From CBDHFN01 sp965262605 (GTDB taxonomy: Bacteria > Pseudomonadota > Alphaproteobacteria > JASGCL01), in contig CBDHFN010000003.1 in the NCBI GenBank assembly GCA_965262605.1, positions 1 to 64,000 on the forward strand: a stretch of DNA of 64,000 nt. The letters are read 5' to 3'. Both the position numbers and the translations under genes were made by a program. Below the pieces are notes generated by a model. That model was not told where the DNA came from, ran no database searches, and was given only the letters and a program-made list of their open reading frames with translations. Below, one piece after another: positions 37,168 through 46,333 of the stretch (its first letter is position 1; every line of letters begins with the position of its first letter).

Positions 37168-38652
37168 ATGGCTTATAAAGATTTATCGCAATATCTGGAC
37201 GCTTTGGCAAAGAACAATGATTTATGGCGCATTCAAGAACCATTTTGTGTGCGCCACGAAACCACCGAATTACATCGCAGAATTTTAGAATCGGGCGGAC
37301 CAGCCTTAATTTTTGATAATCCAACCGCGATTAATGGGCAAAAATACGCCATGCCTTTGGTGCAAAATATTTATGGCTCGGTTGAACGAATCGCGTTTAG
37401 CATCGCCAGAAAACCCCAAGATATGCGTGATTTGGGGCATTTATTAGCGTCTTTGCAAAAACCCGAACCGCCGAAATCCCTCAAAGATTTGCCAAAAATT
37501 TGGGAAATGGTGAAAATTGCCCGCAATATGCGCCCCAGCAAAACTAAAGACGCCCCATGCCAAGAAATTATTTTAAGGGGCGATGATATTGACTTAAATA
37601 TTCTACCTATTACCACGAATTGGCAAGGCGATGTCGCGCCTTTAATAACATGGGGCATCGTCATAAGCCAAGGACCAAACCCTGATACTGATGCCACTGA
37701 TGATTATAATATGGGTATTTACCGCATGCAGGTTTTGAATAAAAATCAATGTATTATGCGCTGGTTAAAGCACCGCGGCGGCGCCCAACATCATCAAAAA
37801 TGGGGCAAGAATAAAAAAGGCAACTTGCCGGTAGCCGTGGTAATTGGCGCATCGCCCGCCACGACTTTGGCGGCGGTAATGCCCTTACCCGACAATTTAA
37901 GCGAATATAAATTTGCTGGATTCTTACAAGAATCGCCCCTGCAATTAGTGCGCGCCATCACCAATAATTTGATGATTCCCGCCCATAGCGAAATTGTGCT
38001 TGAAGGCTTCGTTAGCCTTGATGATTATCACCTTGAAGGACCATATGGCGACCATACGGGATATTATAATGACACGGAATATTTTCCCATCATGACAATT
38101 ACCGCCATCACCATGCGCCAAAAACCTTATTATTTATCAACCTATACGGGCAGACCACCGGACGAGCCCGCCATGCTGGGTATGGCACTCAACGAAGTAT
38201 TTATCCCGATTTTTCAGCAACAATTCCCCGAAGTTATTGATTTTTATCTGCCACCCGAGGGGTGTTCTTACCGAGTCGCCGTGGTGAGTATTAAAAAAAC
38301 TTACGCTGGACAAGCAAAACGAATAATGATGGGAGTTTGGTCGTTTTTACGGCAATTTACCTATACTAAAATGGTGATAATTGTTGATGAAGACATAAAT
38401 TGCCGTTCATGGCAGGATGTTATTTGGGCGGTTGCAACCCGCATGGATCCCGCGCGCGATTGCACAATAATTAATAATACCGCGATTGATTATCTTGATT
38501 TTGCTTCACCGCAAAGTGGTTTAGGGTCAAAAATCGGCATTGATGCCACGAATAAAATCGCCCCTGAAACCCATCGCGCTTGGGGGCAAGTAATGGATAT
38601 GCCCCAAGACACGCAAGCAAAAATACAAAATTTTTTAGAAAAAAACCGATAA
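37168..38652 (+). CDS. ubiD: UbiD-family decarboxylase (4-hydroxy-3-polyprenylbenzoate decarboxylase)
   Basis: UbiD is the prenylated-FMN enzyme that decarboxylates the ubiquinone precursor ring. The 494 residues match the proteobacterial form: NIYGSVERIAFSI, the cofactor-binding NMGIYRMQVLNKNQCIMRWLKHRGGAQHH in the middle, the metal/active-site stretch EGPYGDHTGYYND, and IVDEDINCRSWQDVIWA with TRMDPARD. Its partner ubiX (which makes the cofactor) is not nearby. It is 6 bases after purF. Confidence 0.93.
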   Translation: MAYKDLSQYLDALAKNNDLWRIQEPFCVRHETTELHRRILESGGPALIFDNPTAINGQKYAMPLVQNIYGSVERIAFSIARKPQDMRDLGHLLASLQKPEPPKSLKDLPKIWEMVKIARNMRPSKTKDAPCQEIILRGDDIDLNILPITTNWQGDVAPLITWGIVISQGPNPDTDATDDYNMGIYRMQVLNKNQCIMRWLKHRGGAQHHQKWGKNKKGNLPVAVVIGASPATTLAAVMPLPDNLSEYKFAGFLQESPLQLVRAITNNLMIPAHSEIVLEGFVSLDDYHLEGPYGDHTGYYNDTEYFPIMTITAITMRQKPYYLSTYTGRPPDEPAMLGMALNEVFIPIFQQQFPEVIDFYLPPEGCSYRVAVVSIKKTYAGQAKRIMMGVWSFLRQFTYTKMVIIVDEDINCRSWQDVIWAVATRMDPARDCTIINNTAIDYLDFASPQSGLGSKIGIDATNKIAPETHRAWGQVMDMPQDTQAKIQNFLEKNR

Positions 38653-38708
38653 TTAATCCATCGCTTATTCATCATAACATAATCACCATTAACGAATAAA
38701 TAGTTAGT

Positions 38709-39893
38709 TTAAGCGTGGACTTTATCTTGCAGGTGCTTTGTTTTTTGAAAACCATAAATAATTAATATAGAACCAATGATAAATAACGCCCCCAAGCATT
38801 TCATGCCATATTCGTGGAATAAGCCAGCTAAGGAAGCCGTGATAGAGCCAAAGCCATATTGCATAATAGATTGCAACGAAGTTGCCGTGCCAGCGCGGGC
38901 GCGAAACGGCGCGGAGGCTCCGGCAAAACTAATACCCATGACAATGCCCGTGCCAAAGCTGTTGAGCATCATCGGCAATGCCAAAGCCAATAAATTATGC
39001 CATTCAAACCAAGCAAAAATATTAAGCAAAATTGTGACTAAGCATAATGATAATACGCCAAATCCCAATAATTTTGGCGAATGGAAATATTTTCGGTAAA
39101 CCATATTGCCGACAATGAAACTGCCCGCAGTGAAGGGAAAAATAAAGCCAAATTGCGAAGCATTTAAGCCCATTTCATTAATAAAAATAAAAGATGATAT
39201 GGATAAATAGGCAAAAAAATTCATAAATTGCCCAACTAATAATGCGCTATACGCCTGAAAATGCTTATGTTTTAAAATATCGCGAAAGGCTTTAAGATGA
39301 TTTTTAAAACCTAAATCATGGGCTTCTAGTTTTGTTGCGGTTTCTTGCAAAAATAAAATAATTATTGTAAAATAAATTGCCGCCGCAACAAACATAATGG
39401 CAAAACTGGCACGCCAACCAAAATATTCTTGCAAAACCCCGCCCAATACCGGCGCGATTAGGGGGGCGATTGCAATGATTGAACCAATAGTGGCAAAGGA
39501 TTTTGCCATTTCCTTGGGCGGAATCACATCACGAATTAATGCCCGTGCTGTATTATTTACCGCCGATGCGCCGATGGCTTGCACCACGCGTGTCGCTAAT
39601 AAAATTTCAAAATTTTGGCTGAAAACCGCGCAAAAACTGGCAAAAATATAAACACCCAATCCCCCTAATAACAGGGGCTTACGCCCATAAACATCGGACA
39701 TTGCGCCGACAAAAATAAAACTAATGGCAAATGATATTAAATATATTGCGACTAATTGGGCAACTTGGTCGGGGCTTCGGTTTAAATCTTGGGCAATCGC
39801 GGGCAAAGATGGCAAAAATGTATCAATGCTTATCGGACCCAAAGCAATCAAACCCGCGCTTAAATATATAATTAATTTTGGTTTCATACCCAT
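38709..39893 (-). CDS. Bcr/CflA-family multidrug efflux MFS transporter
   Basis: This inner-membrane drug:proton antiporter-like protein has 394 residues and 12 predicted helices. It shows the family features DTFLPSLPAIAQDL after helix 1, GAMSDVYGRKPLLLGGLGVY (loop 2-3 MFS motif A), ALIRDVIPP after helix 4, and motif C in APVLGGVLQEYFGWRASFAIMF. These match the Bcr (bicyclomycin)/CflA group. Substrates cannot be read from sequence. It is convergent with ubiD. Confidence 0.9.
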   Translation of the reverse strand: MGMKPKLIIYLSAGLIALGPISIDTFLPSLPAIAQDLNRSPDQVAQLVAIYLISFAISFIFVGAMSDVYGRKPLLLGGLGVYIFASFCAVFSQNFEILLATRVVQAIGASAVNNTARALIRDVIPPKEMAKSFATIGSIIAIAPLIAPVLGGVLQEYFGWRASFAIMFVAAAIYFTIIILFLQETATKLEAHDLGFKNHLKAFRDILKHKHFQAYSALLVGQFMNFFAYLSISSFIFINEMGLNASQFGFIFPFTAGSFIVGNMVYRKYFHSPKLLGFGVLSLCLVTILLNIFAWFEWHNLLALALPMMLNSFGTGIVMGISFAGASAPFRARAGTATSLQSIMQYGFGSITASLAGLFHEYGMKCLGALFIIGSILIIYGFQKTKHLQDKVHA

Positions 39894-40015
39894 TAATTAA
39901 AGCATATTATGCAAAAATCAAGTTTTTTATCTGTTTTTTTTCAAAATATACTATTTTGCGTGAAGCAGTCAAAAAAATTATTCAGTTGGGGGTATGGTTG
40001 AATTTGCACATAAAA

Positions 40016-40032
40016 AAGTCAACAGACTATTT
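40016..40032 (+). repeat. 17-bp inverted repeat, left member
   Basis: AAGTCAACAGACTATTT is the exact reverse complement of 45733-45749. The pair encloses the dCTP-deaminase-like gene, the mttB homologue, the solute-binding gene and repeat cluster A (5.7 kb). No transposase is present, and an exact 17-mer in an AT-rich 64 kb could arise by chance, so this is only suggestive. Confidence 0.35.
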
Positions 40033-40094
40033 TATACTCAGATGGCATTAATCTTGTTGAGGATTCAGGGTTTAGGTAATTTATATTAACTTAT

Positions 40095-40877
40095 TTATAC
40101 ATTAAAAAAATGCTTAACAATTCCCCAAATGCTTGATCCTATATTTTGAAGCACACCTTGAAACATACCAAAAGCAATAAGTGCCAATAATCCAGTTATC
40201 CATTTTGCATATTTTTTTATATTAGATAATTTGCTTAAAAATGGTTTAGCAATCGTCACTACTTCTTTAATTTCATGCACATCCGCTTGCAAATTAAGCA
40301 TACCAGTTTCAAGTCTATCCACCGTTTTAATTACTTTACTAAAATCTTTAGATTCAATTGTTAGCATTCTTTGTAAGTCCTCGGTTTTAAATTCTCTTTG
40401 TCCTTGATTTTCGCCCATATACCCTTGACTTTTATCTGTTAATTGGTAAAAAATCATGGTAAAAAATGGTTTATTAATATCAATTACAACATCTGCTAAT
40501 GTTGGGTTAAAGATTTGACAATAAATTTTACCATTATAGCCCGGATCAATTTGCGGTCCGCCAAATTGAATCAACCCAGATCGCGCAACAGATGAGGTTA
40601 CGCCATAACTTGCGCAAATATCTAAAGGAAGTTTTATAATTTCTTTGGATTCCACTAACGCCCAATTATGCGCTTCTATTATTATTCGGCTTGAATTATT
40701 TTCAGCGGTTTGTATGTCAAGCTTATTGCCAGCCCTTACAACACGACCAATTTTAAGGTCATAGCTTGCAGGTTGCAATTGATTAAAATGCCCATCTTCT
40801 GTATAGGGATTATAAGGATCTATACCAATGTGATTTTCTGCAACTAAAGATTCAATTCTTTTATCATGTAAAATCAT
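40095..40877 (-). CDS. dCTP-deaminase-fold protein with coiled coil and membrane anchor, catalytic Glu replaced
   Basis: Residues are numbered from the ATG at 40883 (262 in all). Residues 1-175 follow the dCTP deaminase/dUTPase trimer fold: LQPASYDLKIG (36-46), SSVARSGL (97-104, matching the SSLAR loop of Dcd) and QIDPGYNGKIYCQIFNP (111-127). In E. coli Dcd the last strand reads LEFYN and its Glu138 is catalytic; here the aligned residue is Gln123, so deamination is doubtful. Residues about 180-215 form a heptad-like segment, and about 227-247 are hydrophobic (WITGLLALIAFGMFQGVLQ), a membrane anchor that ordinary Dcd lacks. I use ATG 40877, 8 bases after AAAGG. It may sense nucleotides at the membrane. 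Confidence 0.75.
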   Translation of the reverse strand: MILHDKRIESLVAENHIGIDPYNPYTEDGHFNQLQPASYDLKIGRVVRAGNKLDIQTAENNSSRIIIEAHNWALVESKEIIKLPLDICASYGVTSSVARSGLIQFGGPQIDPGYNGKIYCQIFNPTLADVVIDINKPFFTMIFYQLTDKSQGYMGENQGQREFKTEDLQRMLTIESKDFSKVIKTVDRLETGMLNLQADVHEIKEVVTIAKPFLSKLSNIKKYAKWITGLLALIAFGMFQGVLQNIGSSIWGIVKHFFNV

Positions 40878-40958
40878 TATCATTACCTTTGCTTAACATT
40901 ACAAATTTTTAAATACCAAGCGAAAATCATGCCATATTTAATTTGCCTTACAAAAAAA

Positions 40959-42497
40959 TCACAAATATTTTGCGTCAAGTTTAATGGGATATTTCGCGCG
41001 CAATTGCTTGTCCAATTCATCGGATATAAAGCTGTGCGGGGGTTTTGCCAGAATTTTTTCTTTAATATCGCGCGCCCGTTCAACTAAATCAGGTTTGCCA
41101 TTGGCTGCCCATTCTTTGGGGGAACTGCGGTCAAAAGTTTGCGGATAAAAATAATCCCGTTGCATTAAACGCATGGTTTGGTCAGAACCCAAGAAATGTC
41201 CGGGACCATTAAGGCAAGTTTGGCGAATCACATCAACCGATAATGTATCTTCATTAACTTCAATCCCACGCACAATGCGCATGACGGAACCCAATAAATC
41301 ATTATCAAGCACCAAAGTTTCAAGGCAATATCCCAATAATGATGCGTGCATTCCCGCCGATTCATAAATTATATTTGCGCCAGATTGGGCGTCAATACTA
41401 TGGGTATAGGCTTTTTCTGCGCCCGCTTGATAATCGGGCAATTTACTATCCGCCATACCAGCGGCAACGCCCGTTGTTAAATTATAATGCCGTCCCATTT
41501 GGGCGACGCCCGCCATTAATAAGGCTTGTTCGGCACTGCCGCCGCTCATTGCGCCCGTTCGTAAATCGGAGACAAAGGGCCAAGTGCCAAAAATACAAGG
41601 CGTACCGGGCACAACCGCATTGGCATAACATAAAGCCCCCAAAACTTCAGACACTGATTGCACTAAGGATCCAGCAATCGCGGCGGGCGAAGTCGCGCCA
41701 GCTTGCCCCGCGGATAATAATAAAATCGGCATGCCCGCCAAAGCCGCTTCTTCAAGGCAACGACAAGCATCTTGGGCAAATTTTAAAGGGGGGACAACAA
41801 AGCAACAAGACATGCTGACAAAGGGTCTGGCGCGCCAATTAGCTTCACCACCCGCTATATCATGCAACATTTTCATGGATTCGCGAAATTGCTTGGGGTC
41901 AACCCAAGATGTGCCAACATGCTTGCGCGTGCCCCTTACGGACGCATAACAAGTATTAAAATCCATGTCAAATGGGTCGGGTAAATCACGGCATACCATC
42001 GTGCGCTGAAACATATGGATATTATCTAAATTATCCACTAATTTCGCGGCATGGTAAAGGTCTTTGGTCGTTGATTCATGGTAAATTTTGGTAAAAGGGT
42101 CAACTAAATGCACCGCGGCACCAGCGGTAGAAAAATAAACCCGCCCATCCGAAGGGTGCAAGTCATGTTCGGGGTCTTGGGCATAAAGCGTAAAACCACG
42201 GGTTGCTTTGGCAATAGTATCTTCAACTAATGCGCGCGGAAAGCATAATCTGCCTTTTTCATTAACAAATGCGCCAGCTTTGGTGCAATATTCAATAGTC
42301 GTAGGCAAGGCATCGGCAAAACCGATGGTTTCTAATATTTCAAGGGCGGATTGATGCACTTTTTCCACTTCGCTGGGCGTTAATACTTGATATTTATTGC
42401 CCGTCATGCCGCCACGAATTGGCTTTATATTATCCTCTAATGGTGCGGCACGCATGGCGACTCTGGCTTCTCTGCCACCTGATCTTCTTGAACTCAT
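40959..42497 (-). CDS. MttB-superfamily (trimethylamine/betaine-type) methyltransferase, non-pyrrolysine
   Basis: The 512 residues align with the MttB superfamily from the N-terminal helix region (LTPSEVEKVHQSALEILETIG) through RKHVGTSW, VPPLKFAQDACRCLEEAA, GATSPAAIAGSLVQ and SGGSAEQALLMAG to HFLGSDQTMRLM. Archaeal MttB reads an in-frame amber codon as pyrrolysine; this gene has none. Non-pyrrolysine members such as MtgB move methyl groups from glycine betaine or other quaternary amines to a corrinoid protein. No corrinoid or MtgA-type gene is adjacent. The N-terminus is basic and low-complexity. The divergent neighbour is a family-5 solute-binding protein, which could supply substrate, but that is inference. 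Confidence 0.85.
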   Translation of the reverse strand: MSSRRSGGREARVAMRAAPLEDNIKPIRGGMTGNKYQVLTPSEVEKVHQSALEILETIGFADALPTTIEYCTKAGAFVNEKGRLCFPRALVEDTIAKATRGFTLYAQDPEHDLHPSDGRVYFSTAGAAVHLVDPFTKIYHESTTKDLYHAAKLVDNLDNIHMFQRTMVCRDLPDPFDMDFNTCYASVRGTRKHVGTSWVDPKQFRESMKMLHDIAGGEANWRARPFVSMSCCFVVPPLKFAQDACRCLEEAALAGMPILLLSAGQAGATSPAAIAGSLVQSVSEVLGALCYANAVVPGTPCIFGTWPFVSDLRTGAMSGGSAEQALLMAGVAQMGRHYNLTTGVAAGMADSKLPDYQAGAEKAYTHSIDAQSGANIIYESAGMHASLLGYCLETLVLDNDLLGSVMRIVRGIEVNEDTLSVDVIRQTCLNGPGHFLGSDQTMRLMQRDYFYPQTFDRSSPKEWAANGKPDLVERARDIKEKILAKPPHSFISDELDKQLRAKYPIKLDAKYL

Positions 42498-42739
42498 AAT
42501 TACTACCCCTGATAAAGTTTCAATAATCTTTATTTATCTTAAATCGCGATATTGTCAAGTAATTTTATCATCGGGTAATTCGTAAATTGTTCATGGTTTA
42601 ATAAATTTTATTAACGACAAGCTTAAAATAATTTATGAATAATTGCTAATAAAAAATTAAATTGTTAAAAATAACTATTGACTACATTGTATTTTCTGAT
42701 AAATTTAAATTAATCATATACATAACAGGAGGAATGATT

Positions 42740-44428
42740 ATGTCTAAAAAAATTGAAACATTAACCGGTAAGCCAGCTCACCCTTGGGTTGGACAATATA
42801 TTGCAGATTTCAAAAGCGGTTTATTGGAACGCCGTGAATTTTTATCCGCAATTACCGCGCTTGGTGTAACCGCGGCATCGGCTTTAACTTTGGCTGGTTT
42901 GCCCAGCAAAGCCAATGCGCAAACCCCTAAAAAAGGTGGTGTTGTGCGTTTTTCACAAACAGTGCAAAAAATTGCCGACCCCGCATATGGCGAATGGTCA
43001 CAACATGGTAATGCGTTTCGCCCCATGCTTGATGGTTTGATTTTATGGAATGATGACGGCACGTTTCAACCTTGGTTGGCTGAAAAATGGGAATATTCCA
43101 CTGATTTGAAAACTTTCACCCTGCATTTACGCAAAGGCGTAAAATGGACAAATGGTGATGAATTCAACGCATCAGATATTACCGCAATTTTTGATCGTTG
43201 GTTGAATAAATTGCCAAAAACTTCCATGCAATCAAAATTTGATGGTATGTTAGAAGAATATGACACGGGTAAAAAAGACGACAAAGGCAATGCAATTAAA
43301 GCCAAAAAAGCACTTCCAAATTGCGTTAAAGTCGTAGATAGCCATACTGTGCAATTAATTTTCACAAAACCCGATATTTCAATCCCCGGCGGTTTATCTG
43401 ATTATCCTTCGTTAATTACGCATCGCGATTTTGAAAAAAATGGCGGTAATTTTTGGGATAAGCCAATTGGCACTGGTGCTTTTGAAGTGGCAGAATATAA
43501 AGTTGGCGAACGGGCTGTTTATAATGCGCGTAAATCTGGTTATTGGGGCAAAGGTCCATATATTGATCAATTAGTATATGTTGATTTAGGCGAAGATGCT
43601 GGCAAAGAATTAGCTGCTTTTTCGGCGGGTCAAATTGACATTAACTATAAAACTGCACCCGACCAAGTTTCTAAATTGGAAGCGATTAAAACCATTCAAA
43701 AGAATGAAAAAGCAACCGCTGGAACTTTGGTTATGCGTTTTAACCAAAAAACCAAACCCGGTGATAATAAAAAATTGCGTCAAGCTTTAAATTTATCGGT
43801 TGATAATCAAAAAGTGTTGGAAATTGCATATGCTGGTAAGGCGGCTGCGGCAGAAAACCATCATGTAGCACCAATTCACCCTGAATATGCTAAATTACCT
43901 GCGATTAAACGCGATGTAGCGGCGGCAAAAAAATTATTAGCCGAAGCCGGTTATCCCAATGGTGTTGAATTAGAAATGATTTGTATTGACGCGCCCAAGT
44001 TTGAAAGCGATATGGGTTTATCCATCGCAGACCAAGCCAAAGACGCAGGCATTAAAATCAATGTTAAAGTTCTTCCCGGTGGTGCATATTGGGATAAATG
44101 GGATACATGGCCTCTTTCCATCACCGCATGGAATGGTCGCCCATTTGGCACGCAAATTTACAATTTAGCATACCGCTCGGGCGCAGTTTGGAACGAAGCT
44201 GGCTATTCAAATCCTGAATTAGACAAATTATTGGACGAAGCCGACAAAACTCCAGATGCGAAAAAACGCTCGGTGATTATGGAAAAATTGGAAAAAATCA
44301 TGCAAGAAGATGCAGTAATTTTACAACCATTCTGGCAAAAAAATTACAATTTTCAAAACACGAAATTGAAAAATTTCAAATATCACTTCGCCAACGAATT
44401 CCGTTTTCACGAAGTTTGGATTGACTAA
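42740..44428 (+). CDS. Family-5 (peptide/opine-type) ABC transporter substrate-binding protein
   Basis: This is a periplasmic binding protein of the SBP_bac_5 family (DppA/OppA-like). I start it at 42740 (MSKKIETLTGKP, 562 residues), 7 bases after a perfect AGGAGG. The signal is Tat-type: LERREFLSAITALG, then hydrophobic residues and ANAQ cleavage. Mature motifs include the LAEKWEYSTDLKTFTLHLRKGVKWTNGDEF lobe segment, GTGAFEVAEYKVGERAVYNA, LRQALNLSVDNQKVLEIAY and AKKLLAEAGYPNGVELEM. It is followed by a strong terminator and by no permease genes, so it is monocistronic and presumably abundant. The ligand is unknown. Confidence 0.92.
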   Translation: MSKKIETLTGKPAHPWVGQYIADFKSGLLERREFLSAITALGVTAASALTLAGLPSKANAQTPKKGGVVRFSQTVQKIADPAYGEWSQHGNAFRPMLDGLILWNDDGTFQPWLAEKWEYSTDLKTFTLHLRKGVKWTNGDEFNASDITAIFDRWLNKLPKTSMQSKFDGMLEEYDTGKKDDKGNAIKAKKALPNCVKVVDSHTVQLIFTKPDISIPGGLSDYPSLITHRDFEKNGGNFWDKPIGTGAFEVAEYKVGERAVYNARKSGYWGKGPYIDQLVYVDLGEDAGKELAAFSAGQIDINYKTAPDQVSKLEAIKTIQKNEKATAGTLVMRFNQKTKPGDNKKLRQALNLSVDNQKVLEIAYAGKAAAAENHHVAPIHPEYAKLPAIKRDVAAAKKLLAEAGYPNGVELEMICIDAPKFESDMGLSIADQAKDAGIKINVKVLPGGAYWDKWDTWPLSITAWNGRPFGTQIYNLAYRSGAVWNEAGYSNPELDKLLDEADKTPDAKKRSVIMEKLEKIMQEDAVILQPFWQKNYNFQNTKLKNFKYHFANEFRFHEVWID

Positions 44429-44449
44429 TTTTAGTTGATATTAAAATGG

Positions 44450-44480
44450 CAAAGCCCCCAATTTTGGGGGCTTTGTTTTA
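44450..44480 (+). terminator. Rho-independent terminator after the family-5 solute-binding gene
   Basis: CAAAGCCCCCA and its complement TGGGGGCTTTG form a perfect 11-bp stem around a TTT-type loop, followed directly by TTTTAT on the plus strand. It lies 22 bases after the stop codon of the upstream gene. Confidence 0.92.
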
Positions 44481-44529
44481 TATATTTTAATTGCTTGATA
44501 TATTAAATATATGCCTGCATCATAACAAA

Positions 44530-45547
44530 GAAAAAATCCTTAAAATCCTTGGTAAAGGGGGTTTGGGGGAATCCCCCAAAATATAGCGAATAAAACAGCA
44601 AGAATTTTTATTTACGCACCTTATTTTGCGCTTACGCTTTACTAGGATTTTAAGGATTGAAAAGGATTTAAGGATTATTAAAATATCACCATTTAAAACA
44701 GCAAGAATTTTTATTTTCGCACCTTATTTTGCGCTTACGCTTTACTAGAATTAAAAGAATTTTAAGAATTAAAAGAATTTAATGATTATTAAAATATTTA
44801 ATTATCAAATTTGTTTAAAAATATATGGTTGCATGATGAAAAAGAAAAAAATTCTTAAAATTCTTAAAATTCTTAAAATTCTTGGTAAAGGGGGTTTGGG
44901 GGAATCCCCCAAAATATAACGAATAAAACAGCATGAATTTTTATTTTCGCACCCGTTTTGACGCTTACGCTTTAATAGGATTATGGGATTATAGGATTAA
45001 ATGATTATTAAAATAGTAATTAATCAAATTCGGTTAAAAATATATGCATGTATGATGAAAAAGAAAAAATTCCTTCAATCTTTTTAATCCTTAAATCCCA
45101 TTTTAAGGGGGATTGGGGGAATCCCCCAAAATATAACGAATAAAACAGCAAGAATTTTTATTTTCGCACCTTATTTTGCGCTTACGCTTGAATAGAATTA
45201 AAAGAATTAAAAGAATTTAATGATTATTATAATATTTAATTATCAAATTTGGTAAAAAATATATGATTGAATGATGAAAGAGAAAAAAAATTCTTAAAAT
45301 TCTTAAAATTCTTGTAAAAGGGGGTTTGGGGGAATCCCCCAAAATATAACGAAAAAACAGCATGAAATTTTATTTTCGCACCCGTTTTAACGCTTACGCT
45401 TGAATAGAATTAAAAGAATTAAAAGAATTTAATGATTATTATAATATTTAATTATCAAATTTGGTAAAAAATATATGGTTGAATGATGAAAGAGAAAAAA
45501 ATTCTTAAAATTCTTAAAATTCTCGCGCGAAGCGCAAAGCGTAAGCG
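44530..45547 (+). repeat. Repeat cluster A: four full and one partial direct copies of an approximately 215-bp unit
   Basis: No gene lies in this region. Each unit has a hairpin core (TTTGGGGGAATCCCCCAAA), then a stretch with GAATAAAACAGCA and TTTTCGCACC, a GCGCTTACGCTT or GACGCTTACGCTT box, a block of short tandem words (AGGATT, GAATTAAAA or GGGATTATA), an AT-rich loop of about 60 bp ending ATGATGAAA, and complementary words leading to the next core. Cores begin near 44551, 44884, 45103 and 45314; a partial copy is at 44693-44745. Spacing of the last three is about 215 bp. The plus-strand orientation is opposite to clusters B and C. Confidence 0.9.
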
Positions 45548-45732
45548 TTAATTTAAATCCATTCTAAATTTGCACATAAGCAAGAAAATTATCGTCATTA
45601 ATATACTATGCCATGGGTAATTATATTTGAACCCTGCTATTACGGGGCTGGTAATAATTAATCCATAAATCGCTAATGCTAATTAATCTTTTCTGCTCCT
45701 TGCATGCACCGCAAGTATTGCATCAGGGCTTG

Positions 45733-45749
45733 AAATAGTCTGTTGACTT
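45733..45749 (-). repeat. 17-bp inverted repeat, right member
   Basis: This is the exact reverse complement of 40016-40032. It touches the stop codon of adk. See the left member. Confidence 0.35.
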
Positions 45750-46329
45750 ATACCTTAATGATATTCGCGATTGCTGTGCTGACTTTATCAATCGCTAATG
45801 TGCCGTCTAAAACCGATAATTTACCGCTTGATTGATAATAAGGCAGGACAGGGGCGGTTGATTCATGGTAAGTTTTTAATCGTTTCTTTAAGGTTTCTTC
45901 GTTATCATCGGCGCGAACTGGAATATTCTTGGCGATATTTTCAGCAGCGCGCGATTGAATTCGTTGCAATAAAATCTCGTCTGGGACGCGTAATTCAATA
46001 ACATGGTTAATGGTTTTTTTCGCGCTTGCCAACATTTTATCTAAACCTTCGGCTTGGGGGATAGTGCGCGGAAACCCATCTAAAATAAAGCCATTTTGGC
46101 AATCTGATTCGGTAATGCGGTTTGCAATAATGCCAATAATGGTTGCATCATCAACTAATTGCCCTGCTTCCATAATGGATTTTGCTTTTAAGCCAAGATC
46201 CGTGCCATCTTTAACGGCTTGGCGAAGCATATCGCCCGTGGCAAGTTGCACTATATTATGTTTTTTGGTAAGAATCTCCGCTTGCGTGCCTTTTCCTGCG
46301 CCCGGTGGTCCAAACATAATTATAATCAT
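45748..46329 (-). CDS. adk: Adenylate kinase
   Basis: Adk interconverts ATP, ADP and AMP. The 193 residues start with the P-loop GPPGAGKGTQ, then LATGDMLRQAV (AMP-binding), GFILDGFPRT and the LID region RAAENIAKNIPVRADDNEETLKKRLKTYH. The LID is the short form without zinc cysteines, as is usual in alphaproteobacteria. It follows secY, the standard secY-adk order at the end of the spc operon, but the next expected genes (rpsM, rpsK, rpoA) are replaced by repeat cluster A. Confidence 0.97.
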   Translation of the reverse strand: MIIIMFGPPGAGKGTQAEILTKKHNIVQLATGDMLRQAVKDGTDLGLKAKSIMEAGQLVDDATIIGIIANRITESDCQNGFILDGFPRTIPQAEGLDKMLASAKKTINHVIELRVPDEILLQRIQSRAAENIAKNIPVRADDNEETLKKRLKTYHESTAPVLPYYQSSGKLSVLDGTLAIDKVSTAIANIIKV

Positions 46330-46333
46330 AGCA

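Noticed and set aside
40959..42497. Pyrrolysine-containing trimethylamine methyltransferase
   Set aside because: The frame has no internal amber codon and reads through the whole length, so it is a non-pyrrolysine member.
44551..45345. G-quadruplex reading of the G-rich repeat cores
   Set aside because: Each core has two G-runs followed by a complementary C-run, so a hairpin is favoured; four G-runs in register are not present.
44530..45547. Possible CRISPR array
   Set aside because: The unit is about 215 bp, the conserved part is longer than the variable part, and intervening segments are near-identical, unlike spacers. No cas gene is present.
45548..45747. Gene or RNA between repeat cluster A and adk
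   Set aside because: No frame longer than a few dozen codons, and no tRNA-like cloverleaf; only the inverted 17-mer and the CGCAAGTATTGCA word stand out.
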